A DNA stretch of 64,000 nucleotides from Xiphydria camelus (taxonomy: Eukaryota > Arthropoda > Insecta > Hymenoptera > Xiphydriidae). The position numbers were made by a program, and so were the translations under genes. Below the pieces are notes generated by a model. The model was not told the DNA's origin, did no database searches, and worked only from the letters and a program-made list of their open reading frames with translations. The stretch's first letter is position 1; each line of letters starts with the position of its first letter. The stretch spans positions 32,393,082 to 32,457,081 of the forward strand of contig OY783193.1 of the NCBI GenBank assembly GCA_963678675.1, in the 5' to 3' direction. This document shows positions 52,470-63,617 of this stretch, in pieces.

Positions 52470-53120
52470 GTACGACGGATGTCACTTCTGCTCCTGAAAA
52501 CTGCAATCACGCAAATTGAAGAAAGGTATAATGTCTACCTAGATAAATTTAAATGTTACTTATAGAAGATAATGCAATGGTAGATAACTTCTTTGGTTGA
52601 TATTATTGGATACGGTTGAGATTCTCGCGATTAGAGACCCGTGTGCGTAAATTTTAAATTTAAATTTGCATTTTCTGAGTAAAAGAGCGAAGAGAGAAAA
52701 CTAAATTTTCCCGACGTTTCTATGAGCTTCTATCCTCCTATTAAAAAAGAACTATAAAATGTGTCGCGCGAAATTACCTAGCAGGAAAAGACTCATTTAT
52801 AAAAAAAAAGGAGAGATCTATTAATTTTGATTCTCTTCAGAGCTCTGACTCAGATAAAATTATAATCATGATTCAATCTCACGCGTGGAAAGGAAGGCTA
52901 CAATAGCCGTTCCTCGGAGCACCGTCCGACGCGAAAATGCTGCGACCTAGAGAACTTGAGCATCATCGAGTTCTTAATCTAGAACGAATTATCGAACGTC
53001 AACGTCGCGGTGGAATTTCTACTGTCCGGCGATTGCATTGCGATATATCGTTTCCGTAAGATCTCTTGAAGGTCGTTGCAAGAGCTATTTTCTCGTTTGG
53101 CTCGCAAAGGTCTCCCACTC
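52470..53120 (-). mobile_element. PIF/Harbinger copy 2, left part
   Basis: It follows copy 1 from 44685 (shared words GTTACTTATAGAAGA, TTGGTTGATATTATTGGATA, GCCGTTCCTCGGAGCACCGT, GGCGATTGCATTGCGATATA) and stops at CACTC, the target duplication of the gypsy element. The block continues at 59427. Confidence 0.85.
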
Positions 53121-53298
53121 TGTGACAACTTGCATCATTAGTAAAAGTGATATTTATTGGTATTTTAATAACAGGTTACATTGCACATCACACGTGCTTC
53201 GTGCCTCACACCCGACCAAGATTATATATATTATAGAAGGTGATCTCTCTAGTCTCAAATACGGAAGCGCCCTCTGGGCTACTATATCATCTGCCACA
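53121..53298 (-). repeat. 3' LTR of the gypsy element
   Basis: 178 bp. It differs from the other LTR (insert removed) at about two positions that I could see. Confidence 0.88.
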
Positions 53299-53521
53299 TC
53301 CCCCCCCCCCTTAACATAATTAGGTAATAGTAGTAACATAATAGGGAACTTGCATAAAATTTTATTTTGTATGAAACACAGCAAACATAATAGTTAAAGT
53401 TATTCAAAACACAGTACCAATAGTAAAAACTTGATAAAAAAAACTTCTACCCCAAAAACATTACTTTAAAAGTAGCATGGCCACGTCTCCCCAGTGAAAC
53501 TCCGCGTTATGGGCGGCACTA

Positions 53522-53557
53522 GTTACCATGTATAGTGACGTCACTGTACATGGTAAC
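53522..53557. promoter_or_regulatory. 36-bp palindrome centred on TGACGTCA
   Basis: GTTACCATGTATAGTGAC is followed directly by its reverse complement with one mismatch, centred on the CRE-like TGACGTCA. A second GTGACGTCAC lies at about 53599. Both are in the untranslated 3' region of the gypsy, next to its polypurine tract and LTR. A binding-site role is inference. Confidence 0.45.
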
Positions 53558-53790
53558 GGTCCGCCTGCAGGCCTTCTAGTATATCTATATCTAGGATAGT
53601 GACGTCACGGCACGGCGTGCCGCTCGACCGGCTGTTTCAAGTGGGCGGGATTTATCGCAAACTTTATTAATTTCTTACGGCTTAATTTCGCGTCAGAAAA
53701 AAAAATAAAAAAACACGTCCCACATTTTTTTACATGTTCAATCCATTTATGATGTTAAAAAAATATGTGCAAGTCCCCTATTACGATATT

Positions 53791-55734
53791 TCAAACAACA
53801 AAGTCCTTAAAACGTTCTGGACGTTTTATATCCGCATGAGGTCTCAAGGTTCGTCCACTAGATACACCACGTTCAGCATCCAGTGGTTGATCAGCAGGTC
53901 CCTCACTGTTTGACCGATCTGTAGGCTCTGCAACATCCTCTTTGGAAGATTGCGAATCATCCGATATGAGATCAGAGAATGGATCCACGAAGTGCATCAC
54001 AGCCTCATGTTTAGGTTTTATTAATTGACTTCGATTGCGCCTGTATTCACCACCATCCGTAATGGCCACGATGAATGAACGTGGAGCCTCAAGCTTAATG
54101 GTCACTTTAGCAGGCTCCACTGTATTACCTCGTTTCAGTAAAACCCTGTCACCCACGTTCAGTTCAGGTAGGTTACGAGCAGACCTGTCATAGTATAATT
54201 TTTGGATTGCTTGTTTTGCTTGTAACTCGCCTCGAACACCGGTTGGTATCTTTGGTATAAGTTTGCTACTGAGTACTGGTATTTTTGTACGCAGTCTACG
54301 TCCCATACACAGCTGAGCAGGACTGACACTCATGCCCTTGACTGGAGTATTCCTATAATCAAGCAGCATGACTCCTAAATCCGCTCTTCCGGTTGATGCT
54401 CTTCGTAGAATATTCTTTGCAATTTGCACGGCTCTCTCAGCCATGCCGTTAGACTGTGGATACCTCGGGCTAGAGGTTGTAAGGACAATATCCCATTGCA
54501 TAGCAAAAGTCTTAAACTCCAAACTTCCAAACGGCATGTTATCCGATACTAACTCCTCTGGGATTCCAAACCTCGAGAATACCTCTTTAAGCTGATTTAT
54601 CACTTCCCCTGATGTCTTTCTCTGCATTGGCAATAACTCCAGCCACTTAGAGTAATAATCTATTACCACCAAATACGTAGCACCAGCAAAGTCCAGAATA
54701 TCCGTACCGACCTTGCACCAGGGCCTCGAAGGAATTACATGTGATATTAAAGGCTCTTTGCCTTGACTCGATCGAAACTGCTGACACACAGTACAGGCCG
54801 AAACCATTTGCTCAATCTGCTGAGTCAGCCCAGGCCAGAAGAGCAAACTCCTACCATTCTTCTTACACTTTTCTTCCCCAAGATGTCCTTCATGCAGAAT
54901 CCTGAGCATCTCTGGTCTCAGAATACTGGGAACCAACAATCTATCCTCCACAAATACCATGCCATACTCTACCGAGATATCGTGGCGATAATTCCAATAA
55001 GGTTGCACGCAAAGAGGAACATTCCGCACATACTCTGGCCATTTATCCTGATGATATTGAATGATCTTTTGCAGAATCTCGTCTTGTTCCGTTGCTTCCT
55101 GTACAGTTCTCCTCTTCTCCTTACTTATTGCTAAATGTTTACTGATAGAATGCACTATATCACCCACTTCATCGTCCTCTCTCACAGGATCCCGTAGAAA
55201 AGCTCTGGAGAGTGTATCGGCTAAGAACATCTCTTTCCCAGGCACGTATTGGATTGTTGGCTGATATTTTATGACCTTAAGAAACATCATTTGCAATCTT
55301 CCAGATACCTTGTTAATATCCTTCTTGATGATAGTCACCAATGGTTTGTGATCTGTGTGTACTGTTACCGGTCGTCCATATACATACTGCCGAAAATGTT
55401 CCAGACCAAAAACAATTACCAAAAGCTCTTTCTCGATCGGAGCATATCTCTGTTCCGTTTCTGTGAGAGATCTCGATGCGTAGGCAATGGGATGACCGTC
55501 TTGAACAAGTGCAGCCCCTAATCCATCCTTCGAAGCATCAGTTTGAACCACCACTGGCCTGTTCACATCATAATACGCCAAGACTGGTGCTGAAGTTAAT
55601 TTCTTCTTCAAAGTCTCTATCGCCTCCTGTTGCTCCGAGCCCCACATCCATTCAACATCCTCTTTTAATAATTTTCTCAAAGGTGCGTTGACAACTGACA
55701 TATTGGGAATATATCTGGCCAGATAATTAACCAT
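53791..55734 (-). pseudogene. Gypsy pol: end of RT, RNase H, integrase
   Basis: A 647-residue open frame starts inside RT (MVNYLARYIPNMSVVNAPLR). RNase H follows (VVVQTDASKDGLGAALVQDG, KELLVIVFGLEHFRQYVYGR). The integrase zinc region is HEGHLGEEKC ... CTVCQQF, and its core has KVGTDILDFAGATYLVVIDY, ELVSDNMPFGSLEF and PQSNGMAERAV (D, D, E). The C-terminal region ends GRTLRPHADIKRPERFKDFV. The frame itself is intact, but the RT start is lost to a one-base shift near 55775 and to the insertion beyond it. Confidence 0.9.
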
Positions 55735-55839
55735 ACCCAGAAACCTTCTTAATTCTTCTTTGTTCTGTGGATCCGTCCATGTTGATTATAGCCCTCACTT
55801 TGTTTGGGTCCAACTTTAATCCATCCTTAGAGATAATAT

Positions 55840-57024
55840 CCCAGGTAGCACACTAACGTCGAAATGACGTTTTTTGAAGGACAGTTCTGACGTCAGATGA
55901 CGAAAAATATGACGTCATTTTAACGTCGCAAAGACGGCTTAATTGCACATCCACACGACGTCAGACAAATCACGTAATAATGACGTTCTACCGTACGTTG
56001 TTAAGACGAAAAAATGACGGTTCTAAAAGGTTAGGTCTGACGTACACCCGGCGTCTCGGATTATGTCGCTGATGACTTTTTTAAAATGTTATTTTTAAAC
56101 GTACTAACCAATGAACAATTAATTCTCATGCCCTCATTAGCTACGGTAGTGTCTACTCTCGTTAATAAAAGCATGAGAATTGATTAATCATTGGTTAGTA
56201 CGTTTAAAAATAACATTTAAAAAAAGTCACCAGCGACAGAATCCGAGACGCCGAGTGTATATCTTTTCATCGTGAGCGGTCACCCATCCAGCTAGTGTCC
56301 GCACTTTTCGCTGCTTAACTTCGTTGATCGGTCGGTGTCCTCGAGTCCTCATCGCTGCACGCTCCTATGGTTAAGAGTATTATTACTATGTATTAGTGTT
56401 CATATACATTTTGATGAATAAATGTATATTACTTTTCAATAAGAAAGAGCTTGAAAAAATAAGATTTTATAATTGTATTATTCTTTTCTCAACATTTTTC
56501 TAAATTTATGATTGTATCTTTTGATAAATATTCTTGCATAGACGCAAATTGATACTAATATCAATTTGCGTCTATGCAAGAAATAAATAATAAATAAATG
56601 TAAATAAATAAATAATTATATGAATGTTTATTCATCCTACATTAATTGATTGTCTTTCATTTACTTTAATAATCTGTGCTTTTTAATAAACAGTATAGTT
56701 TATAACTTGCTCAACATACTCTGGAGACTAAATGAAATAATTTATTGATTTAATAATTGAACAAATTACAATTTTTGTCCATTTATTCACAAATAAATTT
56801 TCAAGTCCCTATATATGCAGGAGACGGAAATTTTTCTAAGTCTTGTTCGTCATTAAAAATGACGGAAAAGTTCCGTCAAAAAGACGTTTAATTTTGACGT
56901 CCAAGGTACGTCGTAAATATGACGTCCCTGCGACGTTAATATTACGACAACTGACGTCTGAAACCCTATACTGACCAAAAAATGACATCTGAGACGTTAT
57001 TCTAACGTCAGTGTGCTACCTGGG
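55840..57024. mobile_element. CCCAGGTAGCACAC-ended foldback filled with GACGTC repeats
   Basis: CCCAGGTAGCACACTAACGTC and its complement form the ends, flanked by AT (55838-55839, 57025-57026). Removal restores the gypsy protein (YVDHIISKDGLKLDPNK). Both subterminal regions are packed with ACGTCA/TGACGT words. The centre is AT-rich, with a TACACCCGG-family MITE at 56043-56259 and a small hairpin at about 56545-56575. Confidence 0.9.
56043..56259. mobile_element. TACACCCGG-family MITE, copy 3
   Basis: TACACCCGGCGTCTCGG and CCGAGACGCCGAGTGTA are inverted, and the inner sequence closely follows 15479-15694. It is nested in the CCCAGGTAGCAC element, which is nested in the gypsy, which is nested in the Harbinger. 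Confidence 0.88.
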
Positions 57025-57029
57025 ATGGT

Positions 57030-57795
57030 CCACATAAGGAACTTCCTCTAGTCTAAACTTCATCTTCTTCTTGTTGAATTTAACATTGTTCGCCCTTGCT
57101 CTTTGAAGTACTTTTCTTAGTATTTTATCATGTTCCTCCTCAGTTTCGGCTGCAATAATCAAATCATCAACAACGACGGATACTCCTTCGATATCTCCAA
57201 ACGTCTGAATTACTCGTTTTTGAAATACTTCTGGTGATGAACATAACCCGAAAGGCAATCTGAGGAATTTATATCTACCGAAAGGTGTGTTGAATGTACA
57301 TAAAACTGTGCTCTTCTCATCCAATTTCACCTGCCAGAATCCATCATGCATGTCCAATACTGAAAAAACTTTCTTGCCATTCATATTGACAGCTATATCT
57401 TCAGCCGTGTACATCTTTAAATGTTCTCTCATTACGTACTCATTCAAATCATGAGGGTCCATACAGAGGCGCAGCGACCTATCCTTTTTCTCAACAATGA
57501 TAAGGCTGTTTATCCACTCTATCGGATGATCTACTTTGACAATTACACCTTGCATCTCCAACTCTTCTAATGTACTCCTCAACCTCTGCTGTAGTGCAAA
57601 CGGTACTTTCCTGGGAGCATGTACTACTGGTGTTGCACCAGGCATCAACTTTATACTGTACTCAAAAGGCAACGTTCCCAGTCCAGTAAAAACATCATGA
57701 AACTCAGTTTCTACCGATTCTCTGAGCTTATTTATTCCAACTGCATCAACTCTTTTCAGCAAATTCAACTCTACACATCCTTCGAGTCCCAACAA
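57030..57795 (-). pseudogene. Gypsy protease end and RT N-terminal part
   Basis: The frame contains VETEFHDVFTGLGTLPFEYS, VPFALQQRLRSTLEELEMQG and CMDPHDLNEYVMREH. FSVLDMHDGFWQVKLDEKST holds the first RT aspartate, FGRYKFLRLPFGLCSSPEVF follows, and the active site is VVVDDLIIA (VVDD for YVDD). It is cut by the foldback at 55840-57024 after EVPYVDH. A shift separates it from gag-protease upstream. Confidence 0.9.
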
Positions 57796-57911
57796 CGGGA
57801 CTCAATCAACATCAACAACTATAAATTTCAATGTTTTCTTAGTTTCGTGATCTCGTTCGCAAAGTAGATCCACCTCACCGACAGGCTTCAATGTAAATTC
57901 CCCATAAGAAG

Positions 57912-58956
57912 TCAACAGTGCCTTTGTTTTCCCCATATATCAGCCTTTAAATTATTCACAATTTGTTTAGTGATAATGTTTACTTCCGCTCCAGTGTCTA
58001 ACTTAAATTTTACACTCTTTCCTTTAATTTTGACATCCACAAACCACGCTTTTTCGTTTCTTCTCTTGGTTTTTGAAACTTCAGATACAAAAAACTTATC
58101 AACCTGAAAATCATCTTCATCACTCGGCACAGTCAGATTGTGCGGATCAGGTGGCATTTCTGTTACTTCATGTATGCGATTTTTCTGACATACTTTTGAA
58201 AAATGATTTAAACCCTCGCAAGCATTGCACGTTTGTTCATATGCCAGACATTTCCTTGGTAAATGTGTATATCCACAAAATCTGCACTCAGTTTTTTTAC
58301 TCTGTGGAGCTGTATACTGAGCTCGCTCTTCTTCAGTATTTTTCTTTGATTTCCAATTATTTTTAACCGCGTTTACTTCAATTGTTTCTTGAATCATTTT
58401 CACTTGTCTCTCGCTGATCTCATTCACCCTACACATGTCAATGGCTTTTGTTAACGTAATATCCGTTTCTCTCAACAGTCTTCTTTGTAAAACTGCATCT
58501 CTGATACACCAAATAACTCTGTCACGAATCAAACTTTCTTTCTGCGGTCCAAATTCACATGTCGCTGCAGCTGTTCGTAATGTGGTCAAAAATGTATCAA
58601 AATTTTCGCCCTCCTTTTGAGTAATTTGAAAGAAATTAAATCTTTCAACTATCTGATTCACTTTAGGTAAACTCCTCCTCGAACTTTTTTAACACATCAT
58701 TCAAAACATCCTCCTTCTCACCTTCAGCAAACACAAATGTATCAAAGATCTCTGAAGCATCCTCTCCCAATAAATTCGTCAAAATAGCGACACGTCTTTT
58801 GTCAGTCACTGTCTTGTCGTTCAATCCGGCAGCCTCAAGGTAATTCGTAAAACTACGTTTCCAGTTCTTCCATAATATATGTAAATCGCTTGATCCTTTG
58901 AGATCCAAGGGCGGCGGTGGTCTTAATGACCCATCAAGTCCAATTTTTGACATCAT
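57912..58956 (-). pseudogene. Gypsy gag and start of protease
   Basis: From ATG 58956 the frame reads MMSKIGLDGSLRPPPPLDLK, then LHILWKNWKRSFTNYLEAAG. It stops after KKFEEEFT because of a one-base deletion near 58660. It resumes NQIVERFNFFQITQKEGENF, the conserved gag core. Two CCHC-like fingers follow (CRFCGYTHLPRKC and CNACEGLNHFSKVC), then the protease site FKLDTGAEVNIITKQ. A second frameshift near 57915 ends it. Gag forms the particle and the fingers bind RNA; this copy cannot be translated whole. Confidence 0.88.
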
Positions 58957-59124
58957 TATTTTGTCAACACTATTAATAATACTCTCTGGTGGGAGCTCGT
59001 ACTAATAACCCACGTTTCTTTACCGTTAGCGTCTATAAAAAAAATATCGTCTTCTCCACTTCTCATCTGTTTTCTTCAGTCTTCCTTGTATATTGGTAAG
59101 ACACTAACTTTACTTCTGACACCA

Positions 59125-59426
59125 TGTGACAACTTGCATCATTAGTAAAAGTGATATTTATTGGTATTTTAATAACAGGTTACATTGCACATCACACGTG
59201 CTTCATGCCTCACACCCGACCAAGATTATATGAGGAGCACAGTTCCAAAACTCATTTAGTCCATTCGCAGTTTGTCTTATAATCGCTAAACTATTAGCAA
59301 TTATAGGACAAACTGCGAATGGACTAAACGAGTTTTGGAACTGTGCTCCTCATATATATTATAGAAGGTAATCTCTCTAGTCTCAAATACGGAAGCGCCC
59401 TCTGGGCTACTATATCATCTGCCACA
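59125..59426 (-). repeat. 5' LTR of the gypsy element, with hairpin insert
   Basis: The same sequence as 53121-53298, interrupted at TA by the 122-bp hairpin 59231-59352. Confidence 0.88.
59231..59352. mobile_element. 122-bp near-perfect hairpin MITE in one LTR
   Basis: TGAGGAGCACAGTTCCAAAA on the left and its complement on the right are flanked by TA on each side. The arms are about 55 bp with two or three mismatches and the loop is roughly 8 bases. The other LTR is an exact empty site. Confidence 0.93.
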
Positions 59427-60408
59427 CACTCGGCAATCTAAAAAACACATTTAAAAGCCCACTGTGAACAAAATCAGTCCTTCGCAGCCACGACATTCTG
59501 ACAATGTGAAACTCCTCTTTGTTCCTGGTGAATTAAAAGTTTACCGCGATAAAATTGTTTAATCGTACCTTGTGACGAGTTTCAATTTGACTTTGTCGAT
59601 GTTTTTCAGTATGTCGCCCATTGATTTCTGGGAGATCAGTGGCGGTTTATGTCGATCGATGAACTTGTAGTCCTGTAAACTAGCTCTCCTCGCGATGTTA
59701 GGAGTCGTCGGAGGTTGCAGAGGTGGCGGCATATAATAATAACTAATTAAAAGTTTTAACATTATGATAAAAACGATTACCTACAGTAATTAGCATTGAT
59801 CCCGAAGCAAGAAATCTTAAAGTTGGCAATAACTTCGTTGCTGGCTGAATTGCTGCATTTCTTTGCGACATCTAAGCAATGCGATGTCGTATTTCTCCCA
59901 ATAATCTCTGACAGGTTTGTTTTTCCAGACGAAATCAAGTGAAGAATTCTACAACCATTGTATTCTTCGAAATAGTCAACTCTGGAATAGTTTATTGTAT
60001 TAGATATTGGTTATAAAATAGTAGGTATAGGTATCCTTTATTTACTTACCGGGCACGTATTTTCCTAGAATTTCTCATTCTTTGTAAGACGTCAATTTCA
60101 TCATCAGATGATGACTTGAAAAGTGGCACATCAATCAACTCTATTTCACAACTAATAACAATTATTATGATTCTGTCACACGGTTGTGATTCTGTCACGG
60201 AATAATAAAGACGCAAACAAAAAGTTAGGTTATACCGAGGATAGCTAGCTTATCCAGCGCTGAAATCCACTGCCGGATAAGCTATCCCTGCATTTATTCC
60301 AAAGTTTATCCTATTCCAGACTTATACCATCGTGGTAAAACGCTTGCGTACTGGTTATTCTCAGTATAGCGCTATACGGCGTTTATACCGTGTTGGTAAA
60401 TCCGGCCC
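59427..60408 (-). mobile_element. PIF/Harbinger copy 2, right part with element end
   Basis: It continues copy 2 after the gypsy. The outer end TTGGTAAATCCGGCCC followed by TAA (60409-60411) looks like a Harbinger terminus (GGGCCGGATTTACCAA in complement) with its 3-base TAA target. Copy 1 has lost this end. Confidence 0.78.
59559..60165 (-). pseudogene. Harbinger transposase N-terminal fragments, copy 2
   Basis: On the - strand, EIELIDVPLFKSSSDDEIDV and LQRMRNSRKIRAR precede a GTAAGT (about 60050). Then FFTRFRLEKQTCQRLLGEIR and HRIA, a stop, and RNAAIQPATKLLPTLRFLAS with GSMLITVGN follow (about 59930-59770). This is the N-terminal helical region of HARBI1-type transposases (RFRLSK..LL..I, LRFLA.GS). 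The small MPPPLQPPTTPNIARRASLQ frame (to 59559) follows as in copy 1. Stops and lost catalytic core make it a pseudogene. Confidence 0.72.
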
Positions 60409-60609
60409 TAATGGGAATAGGAAATGAAAATATTTTTTCCAGGGTTCTTCAAGAGATATTTATGTGATAAAATTTCAGAGAATGCTATCACGTCATGTTC
60501 ATCAAACTATATCTCGAGAATAATATTGTCAAATGTTATTATTTATATTTTTTATGAAAAAAGCAGATGAATCTGACAGTTCTGACTCTTCACGTCATGC
60601 ATTTTACAT

Positions 60610-60750
60610 TGGGTGCTTTCCATTTAACTGACACGAGTTGACACAAGTCGACACAAAATTAAACCATTGGTTCTTTCTGCTGGCGCCTGCCAATCAGTTG
60701 GTGGTTCTAATAGAAGTGTGTCGACTTGTGTCATAAATGGAAAGCACCCA
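60610..60750. mobile_element. MITE TGGGTGCTTTCCATTTA
   Basis: TGGGTGCTTTCCATTTA and its complement TAAATGGAAAGCACCCA form the ends. The arms continue as GACACAAGTCGACACA/TGTGTCGACTTGTGTC. Total 141 bp. Confidence 0.9.
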
Positions 60751-60928
60751 TTGCGGTTCACTGTATCCTTATGTCAATCTAGGAATGGCTTTTCTGTTTA
60801 TTATATATAGGAACTGAGTGTAATCAATAATTAAATGTACTTACTGTTAAGCTTTTCTTCCCAATTGAAATGAAATTATTATCAAACTGTCACGTCTAGA
60901 TTCTAAGTTACATGTAAATAGAGGGTGG

Positions 60929-61752
60929 TGTGACATTACGTCACGTTCTCATAGAGCGACGGTTCTTTGGACAAGCCTACACGAACGACGATCGCCTTGT
61001 TTTCCGCTGTAGAACGCGGGCTGTTCAAGGAGCCTTCGAATTAAGACTTGCGTATGAGAAATCCCCATCATTAGCATATCTCCCTTTTCCGCATAGATTC
61101 TTGTAGAGAAATGGTCACTCTAGGGATGAGGTAGGGTAGGTAGGAGGAAAGCAGATGCGGCGACTTTCTCACGGCCCGAGAACAACGGGAGCCAAGGCTG
61201 CGACTTTCTCACGGACCGAGAACAGCGGGAGCGAAGGCTGCAACATCTCTAAGGCCCAGGAACAATGAGGGGCTATAAACCGATTTTTTAGTCCCTTCGC
61301 AGAAAACTCTCGCCAACGCAGGACCCGCGCATTCGAAACAGGACGCATCGACACATCTGGAAGACGTTACGGCACCCGACGTCTTCGTCCTCGAGGAAAC
61401 ACCCCTTTTCTCGAGGACTCACCCCGATTGGACATCGCACGAGGCACACCCACCGGAGCATCCCCTTCCCGGGCGACGCCGAGAGGGATTTGAAACGCTG
61501 GAAGATTTTTTTGGGAGAGACGCAACTCGATCACGGAACCGAACGCGACTTTTCCTTTTGCTTAAAGAATAACGTCGAACTTCGATTTTTGCTTAAGGAA
61601 TAAATTCGAATTTTGCCGGCAACCTCTGTATGGAATTTTCTTCCCTGTTTCCTTTCGGATTGTTCCTGAATCGCGCGTCTCGCGCGCGGTGCCCGATCCT
61701 CGCGCCTCGCGTCATAGAGCGACCGGGTTTAGAGATAGGCCGGGTCGTAACA
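60929..61752 (+). repeat. Putative 5' LTR
   Basis: TG...CA ends. It contains a doublet (GCGACTTTCTCACGGCCCGAGAACAACGGGAGC, repeated with small changes at about 61157 and 61199) and a second short doublet around TTTTGCTTAAAGAATAA / TTTTGCTTAAGGAATAA. The boundary is inferred from the primer-binding site and TG...CA rule only. Confidence 0.5.
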
Positions 61753-62371
61753 GTGGTGACAGCGGTGTACCCAAATTTATTAAAGACGTTGACCTACAGT
61801 GCATATAGTGTAATTACCCAGACTGTGAACAGAGTGAGTGAAGCATCCGACGTCCCGAGCCAACTTCCGATTCAACCCACCGAGTGTCTCCTTGGACGAC
61901 AACTAGAATCAACTACGGGACATCCAATAATCCGAGAAAGACGTCCTCTTGGTGTGCCATTTCTCCTTCCTGGGTTTTCGCACGGTTTCCCCAGGAGCGA
62001 CGGGCGAATGCCGGAGAAGCGGTTTCAGCGGCCGTGCACGCTATATCCCTGAAACCACAGGCAACCATAGAGAGCAACATCACCAACACGAAGTACTCAC
62101 CACAGTAATCCAACGGCGAGAGAGACTTCTGGACAACCCTGCCGGACAAGGAGGCGACCATCGACAAAGAGGAGCATCGGCGACCTGAACAACGTTCGAC
62201 CCCCATCATCTATACAACGTTCGACCCCAGCAACCAGATCACGAGGCTGACAACCCCTTCACAACGCTGTAAGAGTGAGTCAAATAGTTATCATCTCTTG
62301 AGTGACCAAGTAGGGCTATATTATAAATAACAAGATACGTAGTATATATCGAATAGAGATCTTCTGCGAAA

Positions 62372-63617
62372 ATGTATCGGAATCGATCTACAAATTCTTG
62401 GATCGTTGAAGAACAAAATGAATCGTCCCCACCCCGAGAAAATATACAGGAAATAACACCCGTGGTATCACGCCCCGAGCCGGAGCCGTCGCGTAACATT
62501 AATTATCCATTGGTATTGTCGCGCGATTTTGCATCACCGGCAGTTACATTATTACGAGACGATCCTCCACAATCGGATCGAAATTCTACGTCAGACGTTT
62601 CAAGCCGGGGAAGCGAAGAAACCCGATATATATCCTTAAAAATAGCATCGGACCTCATACCGAAATTCGACGGGAAATCTCCACCGATACGTCAATTCGC
62701 TAAGGATTGCAGAGATGTCTGGAAGTCGGTAAGACCCGCTAATCAACAGTTTTTATTTAAAATAATTCGTCAAAAAATTACGGGCGATGCAAAAATTTAC
62801 CTACTTGATTCGGATAACGACCTAAATTTAGACGAGTTCCTAGACGATTTGGAACGTGCCTTCGCGCCGCGCAAAACACTAGATTCGCTACAAGCTAGCA
62901 TGTCTAATATACATCAAAAAAGAGATGAGTCCGTTAGTCAATACGGAAATCGCGTAAAAAAAACTCCTATTCGAGATATCAGAGGCAGTAGACCGTGAAT
63001 GCGAAGGTGAGATCGCGCGCGGAGTAAAGTCGCGAGCCAAACAAAACGCGTGCAATTGCTTCGTCAAAGGCCTCACGAGTAGAATAGAATTACCCGTGCG
63101 ACATCGGAGTCCACGAGATCTACAGGATGCCGTTAACCTCGCCGTCACCGAGGAAGAATATGAAAAAGAACGATCGCGCGTCCGAAATTTGAACGAATCA
63201 AAGAACTCGCGATACAGTAGACCTCGAATAGCCTACATGAATGAGATCAGATATTCGGCCGCGAATTCAAACGACAAGTTATCCGCGGTTTGTTTCGACT
63301 GCGGGAAACCGGGACATCTTAAAAGAAATTGTAACAACGGGAAGCGACAGGAACGCGAACATTTCTCGCGAGCAGAACCGCCGCGCTGCGATTACTGTAA
63401 GCGAAAGGGGCACACCGAATCTAAGTGCTACGCGAAGCGGGACAGGGATCGCCGTCGGGACAATTTCCGCACTAATTTACGCGAAAGGACGGAAAACGAA
63501 AGCACCGGGCATTTAAACGCGAAGCCTGCTCCGCGGAACGACGCATCGAGGAGCACGGCAATAAGAGCGCGTCCAGAATCTACCGAATTAATTACCATTT
63601 CGACGCAGGAAAAATAG
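62372..63617 (+). pseudogene. Gypsy gag with one frameshift
   Basis: From ATG 62372, MYRNRSTNSWIVEEQNESSP leads into the gag core (LIPKFDGKSPPIRQFAKDCR, FKIIRQKITGDAKIYLL, NLDEFLDDLERAFAPRKTLD). After NRVKK an extra A in an A8 run (62956-62963) shifts the frame, giving a stop at 62998. In the +1-corrected frame it continues LLFEISEAVDRECEGEIARG and later DLQDAVNLAVTEEEYEKERS. Two CCHC zinc knuckles follow (CFDCGKPGHLKRNC at about 63293-63334, CDYCKRKGHTESKC near 63388-63429). It ends at 63617 overlapping the protease frame. Gag packages element RNA. Confidence 0.88.

Larger units (their letters stand above)
53121..59426 (-). mobile_element. Gypsy-type LTR retrotransposon inserted in Harbinger copy 2
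   Basis: LTRs (53121-53298 and 59125-59426 including a 122-bp insert) run, on the - strand, from TGTGGCAGAT to TTGTCACA, flanked by CACTC on both sides. Inside the 5' LTR lies TGGTGTCAGAAGTAAAG, a common gypsy primer-binding sequence. A polypurine AAGGGGGGGGGGGATG lies just outside the 3' LTR. Gag, protease, RT, RNase H and integrase are all present in order on the - strand, with several single-base frameshifts and one large insertion (55840-57024). Confidence 0.93.
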
